Shown: piece after piece, positions 1 to 8,106 of the stretch | Layout of the letters: every line of letters begins with the position of its first letter | How positions within the stretch are numbered: position 1 is the first letter of the stretch | Assembly (NCBI GenBank): GCA_964458255.1 | Contig: CAYWHY010000032.1 | Coordinates: forward strand, 1 to 20,956 | From: Suilimivivens sp964458255 | Lineage (GTDB): Bacteria; Bacillota; Clostridia; Lachnospirales; Lachnospiraceae | DNA: 20,956 nt | Direction: 5' to 3' | Notes under the pieces: model-generated | What the model was told of the DNA's origin: nothing | Database searches by the model: none | The model's input: only the letters and a program-made list of their open reading frames with translations | Program-made: the position numbers and the translations under genes

Positions 1-7
1 TCCACTT

Positions 8-1492
8 TTATTCTTCAAAAAGTCTCCGTTTCCGCTCAATCATTTCGTCGATTTTCTCTATATAGAGAGCCACATCCTTCACATTATCGCACCTTTCAAT
101 GCGTCCGTCCGGGAACACACGCTTAGTAACCGTTCCGGCACCACAGGCTACGATCGTCTGTTTCTCTTCCATAATCAGAATGTTATATAGTCCGAACTTA
201 CCTTCCTTAGCATAGCCCACGTTTTCAAAATTGCCGGACATGTTTTTCTGCCTGTACAGATAATAAGGTAAAAGGCCAAGCTCCTTCGCACCTTTTGCCG
301 CAATTTCCATGGTTTTATCCGTATTGTTTAATGCCGTGATACCATGTTCTTCTATCCACTGATGAAGTTTTGATGCCCTCTTTATTGCAAGGGAATGTAC
401 CGTCAGCGAATCCGGTGCCAGCTTTTTTACTTCCTCTATGGTAGACGTTACCTCTTCTTCCCCTTCGCCCGGAAGACCCAAAATCAAATCCATATTAATA
501 TTGTCAAATCCGATTTCTCTGGCAAGCAAAAATGCTTTCTTTACCTGTTCTACGGTGTGACATCTTCCAATTAACTTTAAGGTTTCATCCTGCATGGTCT
601 GAGGATTGACAGAAATTCTCGTAACTCCCCATTTTTTTAAAACCTCTAACTTTTCCTTTGTAATGCTGTCAGCTCGGCCTGCCTCTACCGTAAACTCTTT
701 TACATGAGAGAAATCCAGTTTTTCTTTCAGTCTGTCAATCAGCCGGTCCAGTTCTTCCGCCTCCAACGTAGTAGGCGTTCCGCCCCCGATATAAACCGTA
801 TCTAAAATCTTGTCCTTATAAATTTCCGCCGTAAAATCAATTTCTTTTTCCAACGCGGTCAGATAGTCATCCATTTTCTTCTTCCATGACACAATCGGAT
901 AAGAGGTAAACGAACAATAAAGGCAGGTAGTCGGACAAAACGGAATCCCGATATATAAACTGTAACCATCCTTATAATGAAGTGTGGAAAGCAATTCTTT
1001 TTCTCTTTTAGCAATTTCTATTGACAGGTTTCCTTTTTCTTCGCTGACAAAATAGGTATCCTGCATAAAGCTAAGAATTTCTTCTTCCTCCTTGCCTTCT
1101 TCCAAAAGAGTCATTGGAATTTTGGTCGGGCGAATTCCTGTTAAAGTTCCCCACGGAAGCTCTTTTCCCGTATGCTTTGCTAAAGCTGTATAAATCAGCT
1201 GTTTCAAGCGGTTCTTTATCTCTGTCCGTTCCATTTTGGGTGTAATTTCTACCTTCCACCCGTGAAACTCAGATTTATTCTTCTCTTCACCCACTGCCAC
1301 TAATCCCAAAAGAATAGCATCATCCTCAAAGGTAAGACTCAAATCAGGTAAGCTTTCCGAAGAGCTGTACTGTTTTTCGCCTTCTGCAAAAACCTTTACA
1401 TCACACTCAGGATAAAATGCCTTTACCAATGAATGAATGTCATATTCAAAACCGGCTTTATTCATTATTACTGCAATTAATTTCTCTTCCAT
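8..1492 (-). CDS. hemZ: Oxygen-independent coproporphyrinogen dehydrogenase HemZ (radical SAM)
   Basis: A 494-residue radical SAM protein of the HemN/HemZ group, which in this family oxidatively decarboxylates coproporphyrinogen III without oxygen in haem synthesis. The N-terminal ~170 residues are the HemZ-specific extension. The SAM-cluster motif follows: a Tyr at 180, then CPTTCLYC with cysteines 186, 190 and 193 (CxxxCxxC), and the SAM-binding GGGTP at 236-240. Length fits HemZ better than the shorter HemW. The start ATG is preceded by a weak purine-rich ribosome site (GGGAAAG). It lies only 33 bp downstream of the hairpin that ends glmS and has no clear promoter of its own, so expression by readthrough is possible. 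In other Clostridia hemZ commonly follows relA and an MBL hydrolase; here DUF3048 and glmS lie between. Activity as a true coproporphyrinogen oxidase rather than a haem-handling relative cannot be settled from sequence. Confidence 0.93.
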   Translation of the reverse strand: MEEKLIAVIMNKAGFEYDIHSLVKAFYPECDVKVFAEGEKQYSSSESLPDLSLTFEDDAILLGLVAVGEEKNKSEFHGWKVEITPKMERTEIKNRLKQLIYTALAKHTGKELPWGTLTGIRPTKIPMTLLEEGKEEEEILSFMQDTYFVSEEKGNLSIEIAKREKELLSTLHYKDGYSLYIGIPFCPTTCLYCSFTSYPIVSWKKKMDDYLTALEKEIDFTAEIYKDKILDTVYIGGGTPTTLEAEELDRLIDRLKEKLDFSHVKEFTVEAGRADSITKEKLEVLKKWGVTRISVNPQTMQDETLKLIGRCHTVEQVKKAFLLAREIGFDNINMDLILGLPGEGEEEVTSTIEEVKKLAPDSLTVHSLAIKRASKLHQWIEEHGITALNNTDKTMEIAAKGAKELGLLPYYLYRQKNMSGNFENVGYAKEGKFGLYNILIMEEKQTIVACGAGTVTKRVFPDGRIERCDNVKDVALYIEKIDEMIERKRRLFEE

Positions 1493-1525
1493 GTTCTTTC
1501 CCTTTTTCTTTTTTGTTCTTTTACC

Positions 1526-1570
1526 AAAAACATCGACTGCCGAATCTTTTCGACAATCGATGTCTTTTTT
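1526..1570 (-). terminator. Hairpin terminator after glmS (possibly bidirectional)
   Basis: An inverted repeat has outer arms ACATCGA (1530-1536) and TCGATGT (1557-1563) and an inner stem CGAA/TTCG. It is flanked by A5 at 1526-1530 and T6 at 1565-1570. On the minus strand this gives a long stem followed by five U, placed 55 bp after the glmS stop, as expected for a rho-independent terminator. The T6 on the plus strand would let it work in the other direction too. Imperfect central pairing and the short U tract suggest leaky termination. Confidence 0.75.
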
Positions 1571-1624
1571 GAACCTCGAATCATTTATTGTTATTGTTTT
1601 GTTATTGTTTTCTTATTCTTTTAT

Positions 1625-3448
1625 TTATTCCACGGTTACTACCTTTGCAAGGTTTCTCGGTTTATCTACATCCAATCCCTTATCTGCCGATACATAATAT
1701 GCAATCAGCTGAAGGACGACAGATGCCGGCATAACCATAAATTCATCCGCCATTACAGGAAGTCTGAAAATACGATTCCAGATTTTTTCCTGTTCTAAGC
1801 GTTCATCTCCTTTAATCAGCAAAATAACCTTGGCACCTCTTGATTGTACTTCTTTAATGTTGGAAAGTTCCTTACTTTTAAGTTTATCCTGTGTTACCAC
1901 CGCAATTACCGGCGTTTCTTCCGTAATCAGTGCAATGGTTCCGTGCTTTAATTCCCCGGACGCATATGCTTCCGAATGGATATAGGATACTTCCTTTAGT
2001 TTCAAAGAACCCTCTAATAAAATGGCGTAATCCAAACCTCTGCCTATCATAAATACATCTCTGGCATTTAGCATTGTTCCGGCAATATAGTGAATCTCCT
2101 GTTTTCTGGCAAGCACTTCATCCATCACTTCCGGTATTCGCATCAACTCTTTCATATAAGCATCCAGTTTTTCATCATCCCAAAGTCCTCTTGCCACTGC
2201 CATCCTTGCTGTGAGAAGATACAATACAGCCAACTGGGTGGTATAAGCCTTGGTACTTGCTACCGCAATCTCCGGACCTGCACAGGTATAAATTACGTGT
2301 TCACTTGCTCTTGCAATAGAAGCTCCTTTTACATTGACAATGGAAATACTGGGAGAACCACATTTTCTTGCAAATTTAAGTGCTTCTAAGGTATCAATTG
2401 TCTCACCCGACTGGGAAATGGCAATCACTAATGTATCCTTATCTACCACAGGATCATTATACATAAACTCGGAAGCCATAACTACATCTACATGAATGCC
2501 GATTAAAGCCTGAATCAGACTCTTTCCTACCAGTCCGGCATGCATTGCCGTACCACAGGCAATCACACAGATTCTTTTACAATCTGCCAAAGTGCTGTCT
2601 TTAATCCCCTCTGCCGCAAAATCAGGTTTACCGTCTTTAATTCTGGGCATTATGGTATCCTTAATCACCTGCGGCTGTTCCATGATTTCTTTTTCCATGT
2701 AAAAAGGATAGCCACCTTTATCACTGCGGCTCACATCCCAATCCACGGTAAGCCAGTCAATTCTTGCCTTGTCACCGGATAAGTCAAACATTTCAATACC
2801 GTCTTTTGAAAGACACACCACATGAAACTCAGGTACAACAAAATACTGCGTTGTGAAGGGCACGATAGCTGCCACATCAGAAGAAAGAATTGCTCCATCC
2901 TCAATACTTGCTGCCACAATAGGGCTTACATTACGCACTGCGAAAATTTTGCCCGGTATATCATCAAACAGAATTGCCAGTGCAAAAGTTCCTTTTAATT
3001 TCCATACCGTCTTACGAATCGCCGCATAAGGGTCACCGTCATAAAAGCGTGCAAGAACCGCTGCTATCACTTCACTGTCTGTCTGAGAACATAACTTATT
3101 CTCAAGCCCATACTTTTCAATCAGTTCACGATAATTTTCAATAATTCCGTTATGGATAATAGTTACCTTACCAAAACGATGCGGATGGGCATTTTCATCG
3201 CATACACCACCGTGAGTTGCCCATCTGGTATGACCGATACCACAGGTTCCTGTTACATCCGTTTCTTTACAAAGTTCTCTTAAATCCTTCACTCTTCCGG
3301 CACACTTTGCAAGCTTGGGATTGCCGCCTCTTTCATCAGACAATGCAATACCTGCACTGTCATAACCACGGTATTCCAAAAGCTCTAACGCATCTAACAG
3401 GATTTCACCTGCCTCTTTTTTTCCTGTATATCCTATAATTCCACACAT
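1625..3448 (-). CDS. glmS: Glutamine--fructose-6-phosphate aminotransferase (isomerizing) GlmS
   Basis: A 607-residue full-length GlmS, the cytoplasmic enzyme that makes glucosamine-6-phosphate from fructose-6-phosphate and glutamine, the first step to UDP-GlcNAc and peptidoglycan. The chain begins MCGIIGYTG, exposing Cys2 as the glutaminase nucleophile after Met removal. The GATase type 2 domain spans roughly residues 2-220 (GHTRWATHG visible). Two SIS sugar-isomerase domains follow (the first with AISQSGETIDT), and the C-terminus ends KPRNLAKVVTVE, typical of the family. The ATG has a GAGG ribosome site 10 nt upstream. Regulation is visible: a consensus promoter at 3792-3820 and a glmS ribozyme in the leader predict feedback by glucosamine-6-phosphate through mRNA self-cleavage. 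It is flanked by the DUF3048 gene upstream and a terminator plus hemZ downstream. Confidence 0.97.
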   Translation of the reverse strand: MCGIIGYTGKKEAGEILLDALELLEYRGYDSAGIALSDERGGNPKLAKCAGRVKDLRELCKETDVTGTCGIGHTRWATHGGVCDENAHPHRFGKVTIIHNGIIENYRELIEKYGLENKLCSQTDSEVIAAVLARFYDGDPYAAIRKTVWKLKGTFALAILFDDIPGKIFAVRNVSPIVAASIEDGAILSSDVAAIVPFTTQYFVVPEFHVVCLSKDGIEMFDLSGDKARIDWLTVDWDVSRSDKGGYPFYMEKEIMEQPQVIKDTIMPRIKDGKPDFAAEGIKDSTLADCKRICVIACGTAMHAGLVGKSLIQALIGIHVDVVMASEFMYNDPVVDKDTLVIAISQSGETIDTLEALKFARKCGSPSISIVNVKGASIARASEHVIYTCAGPEIAVASTKAYTTQLAVLYLLTARMAVARGLWDDEKLDAYMKELMRIPEVMDEVLARKQEIHYIAGTMLNARDVFMIGRGLDYAILLEGSLKLKEVSYIHSEAYASGELKHGTIALITEETPVIAVVTQDKLKSKELSNIKEVQSRGAKVILLIKGDERLEQEKIWNRIFRLPVMADEFMVMPASVVLQLIAYYVSADKGLDVDKPRNLAKVVTVE

Positions 3449-3480
3449 ATATTATTTTCCTCATCTTTCTATATTCTGCC

Positions 3481-3512
3481 GCACTTCTGCACTTCTGCAC
3501 TTCTGCACATCT
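3481..3512 (-). repeat. 8-bp tandem repeat in the glmS leader
   Basis: On the plus strand GCACTTCT occurs three times in a row, followed by a fourth copy with one change (GCACATCT). In the mRNA it lies between the ribozyme and the glmS ribosome site. Such short tandem arrays are prone to copy-number change by slippage. No function can be assigned. Confidence 0.85.
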
Positions 3513-3554
3513 GCTTCTATCCTATGCCTTTGCCTGGTAAATCAGTTCAGAAGT

Positions 3555-3726
3555 TTAGCTTTGTTCCTCTTTTTTCTTCCGTTATATCGTATTTGTTTTG
3601 CAGTTACCCGCATATTTGCCGATATATCTCGCACCGGAAGGATACGGAAGGGCATCCGCCGAATTTTCGATAACCCTCCACCTCGTCGTCCTTTCAAATG
3701 GCATTCCATTAAAGGCTCATGGCGCT
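3555..3726 (-). ncRNA. glmS ribozyme: glmS ribozyme (glucosamine-6-phosphate-activated, self-cleaving)
   Basis: The minus-strand leader of glmS carries the hallmark sequences of the glmS ribozyme in the right order. First is AGCGCC (3726 down to 3721), with the expected cleavage between A (3726) and G (3725). Next is a hairpin CCUUU-AAUGG/CCAUU-AAAGG (3690-3715), then the conserved core GAGGUGGAGGGUUAUCGA (3684 down to 3667), a short AAAAUUC link and GGCGGAUGCC (3660 down to 3651), then CCGGUGCGAG. The core is essentially identical to that of the Bacillus subtilis ribozyme as I remember it. Known ribozymes of this class use glucosamine-6-phosphate as a catalytic cofactor, and the cleaved glmS mRNA is then degraded. 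The 3' boundary is approximate; the P3-P4 part was not fully folded, though an AACAAAG block near 3559-3565 resembles the 3' side of P4. Confidence 0.93.
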
Positions 3727-3791
3727 AAGATGAAGAAAACAATAACTGTCAGTCATTTCACTGATATAAAATTATCAAGGTTCACGAAGAC

Positions 3792-3820
3792 ATTATACAC
3801 AATAGGGTCTTCCTTGTAAA
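3792..3820 (-). promoter_or_regulatory. Sigma-A promoter of glmS
   Basis: The minus strand reads TTTACA, 17 bp, TATAAT: a 5/6 match at -35, a perfect -10 and ideal spacing. The predicted start near 3785 puts the ribozyme about 60 nt into a leader of about 340 nt. The promoter begins 8 bp past the stop of the DUF3048 gene, so glmS has its own transcription unit even if readthrough also reaches it. Confidence 0.85.
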
Positions 3821-3827
3821 GTTGTGC

Positions 3828-4997
3828 TTATTCGTAACTTACAAACTCACCATATTCCTCCCAGATGTTGCAGACCCATGTTTTTCCCTGGTTGAAAATA
3901 ATTTCTTCTCCATTTTCATCATAGAATTTTGCCGGTGTAGCATCACCGTCATATCTCTTCCATGTGCCTTTAATCACTTTGCCACCTGTAAATACAATCG
4001 CTTCCCCTTCACCGTGAACGCCAAATGCCAGATAATCATGGTCATCCCTTACTTCTCCGTGACAATACTGGAATACTACGTTAGATACGGCAAGCTGGCT
4101 GCCGTCAATTTCATCAACCTGTTCTTTCCCTTCCTGATAACGATAATAAAGATTGTCATCTTTATGGTATTCAAAATAAGGATTGTATGCACCATAACCT
4201 CCCTTGTTGCCTTCCTGTCCACCGGGGTAAATCATGGTAGCATTCTTTTCATCTGTATAATGATCCTGTGCCACTACGCCCTCTGCCGCAAAAGTAAAAG
4301 GAGGGACATATGCCTCATCATATTCCCATTCATACTCTAAACGCTCCGCTGCTTCTAACATACCGTCAATAAACAAATAGCCTGTAAATTCAAGTGCATA
4401 GCCCGGACGACTTACTCTGTCAAAAGCTTCATGTGCCGGATGATAAATACCTTCTACCGCTGCACTGATATTCTGCACAGTATCTCTGTTAATCAATTCT
4501 TCTACATAAGGTCGTGCAAGTCCCCAGTTACAATAGATAGCCTGATATCCCATAGCCTGATATACAAAGTAATCACGGCTGCTTCGCACAGGTCCGATTC
4601 TGTCCAAATCATCAAAATCCTCTACCACTGCCATTAATCGGGTAATTCTTCCCTCTACCGGTGCTTCATAAATGATGCTTGCCTTGGAAAGTCCATACTG
4701 CGGCATTGCCGGTGTATTATTCGGAATCATAACAGCAATGGGTCTTCTTGTTACAACACTTTCATCCTTCCATTCACCTGTCAGATAACTTTGCATCTGA
4801 CCATTTACCACTTCTCTTTCTGCTATAACCGGAAAACCTTCAGGCGTAGGCGTCGGTGTGGGGGTCTGTGTTGCTTCGGGCATGGCCGATGCCATATTCT
4901 GCGCATTCTGTTCTTCATCTTTACTATTTCCACATCCTGCAAGTAATGTAACTGCCATCATGGATACGGCAAGTCCTAACAATATTTTTCTTTTCAT
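3828..4997 (-). CDS. DUF3048 domain lipoprotein (YerB-like)
   Basis: A 389-residue predicted lipoprotein. The N-terminus is basic (MKRK), then a hydrophobic stretch and lipobox LLAGC with Cys22 as the lipidation site, so the mature protein should be anchored on the outer face of the membrane. A low-complexity linker rich in Thr-Pro pairs follows (about 44-52), typical of wall-spanning spacers. The rest, including RPIAVMIPNN, YGLSKASIIYEAPVEG and IGPVRSSRDYF, matches my recollection of DUF3048, the family of B. subtilis YerB. Its biochemical role is unknown to me. The ATG is preceded by AAAGGA at good spacing. It lies 55 bp after the MBL hydrolase gene with no promoter seen between, so it is probably the last gene of the relA unit. 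No terminator was found after it; the glmS promoter starts immediately. Confidence 0.88.
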   Translation of the reverse strand: MKRKILLGLAVSMMAVTLLAGCGNSKDEEQNAQNMASAMPEATQTPTPTPTPEGFPVIAEREVVNGQMQSYLTGEWKDESVVTRRPIAVMIPNNTPAMPQYGLSKASIIYEAPVEGRITRLMAVVEDFDDLDRIGPVRSSRDYFVYQAMGYQAIYCNWGLARPYVEELINRDTVQNISAAVEGIYHPAHEAFDRVSRPGYALEFTGYLFIDGMLEAAERLEYEWEYDEAYVPPFTFAAEGVVAQDHYTDEKNATMIYPGGQEGNKGGYGAYNPYFEYHKDDNLYYRYQEGKEQVDEIDGSQLAVSNVVFQYCHGEVRDDHDYLAFGVHGEGEAIVFTGGKVIKGTWKRYDGDATPAKFYDENGEEIIFNQGKTWVCNIWEEYGEFVSYE

Positions 4998-5052
4998 CTG
5001 TAATCCTTTCTGATTCTGTATTCTTTATGCCTGTCGGCTATTCCCTGCTTAT

Positions 5053-5682
5053 TTATAAGAAGGGATTATTTACTTTTTCATATCCGATAGTGGTACTGTC
5101 ACCATGTCCCGGATATACGTTTACATCCTCCGGTAAAACCATCAGTTTTTCTTTGATGGAACGTACCAATGTACTCATACTGCCTGTCGGAAAATCGGTT
5201 CTTCCCACAGACTCCTGAAATAAAGTATCCCCACTTATAAGTACCTTATCCTTTTCAAAATAATAGCAGCAGCTTCCACCCGTATGTCCCGGCGTAGCAA
5301 TCACTTTAAAAGTAATGCCGGCAAGTGTTACCTGTTCACCGTCTTTTAACAAAACATCCGGTTCTATACTGCACTCTCTTCCTGCCGCTGCAGAAATATT
5401 CATGGACGCGTTCATACAGAGTTCTTTCTCACTTTCACAGGCATATACCTTTGCACCGGAAAGCTCTTGCAAACGTTCCACACCCCATATATGATCAAAA
5501 TGACCATGTGTCAATAAAATTGCAGCAACGGAAAATCCTTTTGCTTTGAGCCCTTCATAAATATAATCGCCTCTGTCGGCAGGGTCAAAAAACAAAACTT
5601 CCGGCTTTCCTTCTTCATATACAAAATAGCAATTTGTCTGACATGTTCCAAGTGTAATTTTGCCAATTTTTAAATCCGCCAT
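5053..5682 (-). CDS. MBL-fold metallo-hydrolase (glyoxalase II-like)
   Basis: A 209-residue cytoplasmic metallo-beta-lactamase-fold hydrolase. All metal-binding residues expected for two metal ions are present: HGHFDH (His59, His61, Asp63, His64), His133 in TPGHTGGS, Asp152 in SGDTLF and His193 in YPGHGDSTT. This layout is the YcbL/glyoxalase II-like group; the substrate is not known and a thioester such as S-lactoylglutathione is not assured, since Clostridia usually lack glutathione. I chose the ATG at 5682 because AAAGGAG sits 7 nt before it; a TTG start at 5718 that would overlap the relA stop has no ribosome site. It follows relA by 32 bp, a pairing common in Clostridia, and is probably co-transcribed with it. 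Confidence 0.92.
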   Translation of the reverse strand: MADLKIGKITLGTCQTNCYFVYEEGKPEVLFFDPADRGDYIYEGLKAKGFSVAAILLTHGHFDHIWGVERLQELSGAKVYACESEKELCMNASMNISAAAGRECSIEPDVLLKDGEQVTLAGITFKVIATPGHTGGSCCYYFEKDKVLISGDTLFQESVGRTDFPTGSMSTLVRSIKEKLMVLPEDVNVYPGHGDSTTIGYEKVNNPFL

Positions 5683-5714
5683 CTTTACGCTCCTTTCTGT
5701 CATACCGTATGATA

Positions 5715-8030
5715 TCAACCGGTAGTTCTTTCTATATCAATAATACTGTCAATGCTTCTTAGTTTGTCTATAATACGGGTAAGCTCCTCCCTGCTGCTGA
5801 TTTCAAACGACGTAAACAATGTTGCATACCCCTGCTTGTTAATTCTCGTATTCAGTGAAAGAATATCAATATTCTTTTCTGTGAGTGTTTTGGTAATATC
5901 TGCCAAAAGTCCGTTTCGATTATTGGCAAAAATTTTGATTTCCGTCAAATACCTTTCACCATGCATTTCATCAGGACTGCCTTCCCACTCTGCATCAATT
6001 AATCTCTCTCTCTCTATTTCCGGCAGATTAATCACATTCACACAATCTGTCCGATGAATAGAAACCCCGCGGCCTCTTGTCACAAAACCAACAATTTCAT
6101 CTCCCGGTACCGGAGAGCAGCACTTGGAGAAGCGTACTGCCAAATCATGAATTCCTTTTACTACAATGCCACTTTTGGATTTCATATGTGCCGGTTTTGC
6201 ATTCTGGGCATTGTCTGCCACTGCCGCAAGTACCTGCTCATTGGTAAGAACCGTCTTATGCTCCTTGTCATAAAGCTCTAGCATTTTATTAATAATCTGA
6301 CCTTCTTTAAGTCCTCCGTGTCCTAAAGCCGCCAGTACCGCATCCCAATCCCTAAATCCATATTTTCGCATAATAGGATTCATATATTCCGGTTTCATTA
6401 AATCCGGAAGATTAATTGCCTTGGCACGACAATAATTAGAAAGGAGCTCTTTTCCCTTTACAATATTTTCTTCCTTAAACTCATTTTTAAACCACTGATT
6501 AATTTTATTTTTTGCCTGTGTACTCTTCACAACACCAAGCCAGTCCCGACTTGGTCCTTTGGAATTCTGTGAAGTCAGAATTTCTATTCTGTCGCCGTTT
6601 TTTATTTCATAATCAATGGTCACAAGCTTTTCATTCACTCTGGCACCAATCATTTTGTTACCGACTGCACTGTGAATACTGTACGCAAAGTCAATCGGTG
6701 TCGAACCTGCAGGAAGGTTTTTCACTTCTCCGGTAGGTGTAAAACAATATACACTGTCAGAAAACAAATCCAAATCGCTTTTTAACAAATTCATAAACTC
6801 TTTATTATCTGACATATCACGCTGCCATTCCAAAATCTGGCGAAGCCATGTCAGTTTTTCTTCTTCGGAAGTTTCGACCTTTTTCCCATCGGAAGCTTCT
6901 TTATATTTCCAGTGTGCGGCAATACCGTATTCTGCTGCCTTATGCATCTCATAAGTTCTGATCTGTATTTCAAAAGGCTGTCCGCTGCTGCCAATCAAGG
7001 TTGTATGAAGAGACTGATACATATTTTCCTTCGGCATGGCAATATAATCCTTGAAACGACCCGGAATGGGTTTATACATTTCATGAATCACACCAAGTGC
7101 CGCATAGCAGTCTTTTACTGAATCCACAATAATACGTACCGCAAACAAATCATAAATCTGGTCAATGGTCTTATTCTGATTTATCATCTTTCTATAAATA
7201 CTGAAAAAGTGCTTGATTCGTCCGTCAATTTTCGCTTTAATGCCGGCATTATGAATATGCTCACTGACCTCATCCACAATGCTCTGAATATACTTTTCAC
7301 GAACACTCTTACGTATTGCAATCTTGTCAACCAGATCATAATACGCTTCCGGCTCTAAATATTTTAAAGATAAATCATCCAGCTCTACCTTGATTTTGGA
7401 AATACCCAGTCTCTGTGCTATGGGTGCATAAATATCCATAGTCTCCCTTGCAATTCTCTGCTGGCTTTCCGGTTTCTGATACTTTAACGTACGCATGTTA
7501 TGCAGTCTGTCTGCCAGTTTAATCAAAATCACACGAATGTCCTTTGCCATGGCAAGAAACATCTTACGGAGATTTTCCGCCTGCATTTCCAGTCTGTCCG
7601 GTTTGTCACCGCTACTGGTAAGCTGCAATTGCTGCAACTTGGTAACACCATCTACCAAAAGTGCCACTTCATCACCAAACTGTACACGGATTTCCTCTTC
7701 CGTCATAATGGTATCTTCCACTACATCATGCAAAAGTCCCGCTGCAATGGTTTCTTTATCCATTTCCAAATCTGCCAGAATAATGGCAACATAAAGGGGA
7801 TGAATAATGTAAGGCTCACCCGATTTTCTCACCTGTTCCTTATGAGCAAGCGATGCCACATGATAAGCCTTTTCAATTAAGGAAATATCATCAGAAGGGT
7901 GATATTTTTTCACACGGATGATTAAGTCCCTGTATAGCTGCTCGGGGCTTTGAAATTCCTGTATTGTTTCAATTCTGCCATCATCAATGACAACTTCTTT
8001 TCTTTCTGCCAATTTTGTTTCTTCTGCCAT
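5715..8030 (-). CDS. relA: Bifunctional (p)ppGpp synthetase/hydrolase RelA/SpoT (Rel)
   Basis: A 771-residue long-form Rel protein controlling the stringent response by making and degrading (p)ppGpp. Domains in order: HD hydrolase with HDVVEDT (His101-Asp102) and KLADRLHNMRT (171-181); synthetase with GRFKDYIAMPKENMYQSLHT (324-343), whose RFKD (325-328) is the RxKD form of bifunctional enzymes rather than the ExDD form of E. coli RelA; TGS domain about 425-487; conserved-cysteine zinc-finger-like region with KCCSPVPGDE (636-645) and TDC; C-terminal ACT domain from about 696. Both active sites look intact. The frame is open back to 8102, but a consensus promoter overlaps that extension and the ATG at 8030 has AAGGTG before it, so I start there. 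Downstream are the MBL hydrolase (32 bp) and DUF3048 genes. Confidence 0.96.
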   Translation of the reverse strand: MAEETKLAERKEVVIDDGRIETIQEFQSPEQLYRDLIIRVKKYHPSDDISLIEKAYHVASLAHKEQVRKSGEPYIIHPLYVAIILADLEMDKETIAAGLLHDVVEDTIMTEEEIRVQFGDEVALLVDGVTKLQQLQLTSSGDKPDRLEMQAENLRKMFLAMAKDIRVILIKLADRLHNMRTLKYQKPESQQRIARETMDIYAPIAQRLGISKIKVELDDLSLKYLEPEAYYDLVDKIAIRKSVREKYIQSIVDEVSEHIHNAGIKAKIDGRIKHFFSIYRKMINQNKTIDQIYDLFAVRIIVDSVKDCYAALGVIHEMYKPIPGRFKDYIAMPKENMYQSLHTTLIGSSGQPFEIQIRTYEMHKAAEYGIAAHWKYKEASDGKKVETSEEEKLTWLRQILEWQRDMSDNKEFMNLLKSDLDLFSDSVYCFTPTGEVKNLPAGSTPIDFAYSIHSAVGNKMIGARVNEKLVTIDYEIKNGDRIEILTSQNSKGPSRDWLGVVKSTQAKNKINQWFKNEFKEENIVKGKELLSNYCRAKAINLPDLMKPEYMNPIMRKYGFRDWDAVLAALGHGGLKEGQIINKMLELYDKEHKTVLTNEQVLAAVADNAQNAKPAHMKSKSGIVVKGIHDLAVRFSKCCSPVPGDEIVGFVTRGRGVSIHRTDCVNVINLPEIERERLIDAEWEGSPDEMHGERYLTEIKIFANNRNGLLADITKTLTEKNIDILSLNTRINKQGYATLFTSFEISSREELTRIIDKLRSIDSIIDIERTTG

Positions 8031-8073
8031 ACTTTCACCTTCAGCCGTACTTTTTTTACAGCACACCAGATTC

Positions 8074-8102
8074 ATTATATATTCTTTTAAAAAGTTCGTC
8101 AA
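8074..8102 (-). promoter_or_regulatory. Sigma-A promoter of relA
   Basis: The minus strand reads TTGACG, 17 bp, TATAAT: 5/6 and 6/6 matches at ideal spacing. Transcription should begin near 8067, giving a leader of about 37 nt before ATG 8030. The -35 box lies 4 bp after the stop of the upstream ABC gene, with no terminator between, so exporter transcripts may also run into relA. Confidence 0.85.
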
Positions 8103-8106
8103 CGCT

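Noticed and set aside
3598..3819. 73-codon open frame on the plus strand
   Set aside because: It lies opposite the glmS ribozyme and promoter, which explain the conserved sequence.
3822..4340. Open frame of 172 codons on the plus strand opposite the DUF3048 gene
   Set aside because: It is antisense to a convincing lipoprotein gene, has no ribosome site and overlaps the glmS promoter region.
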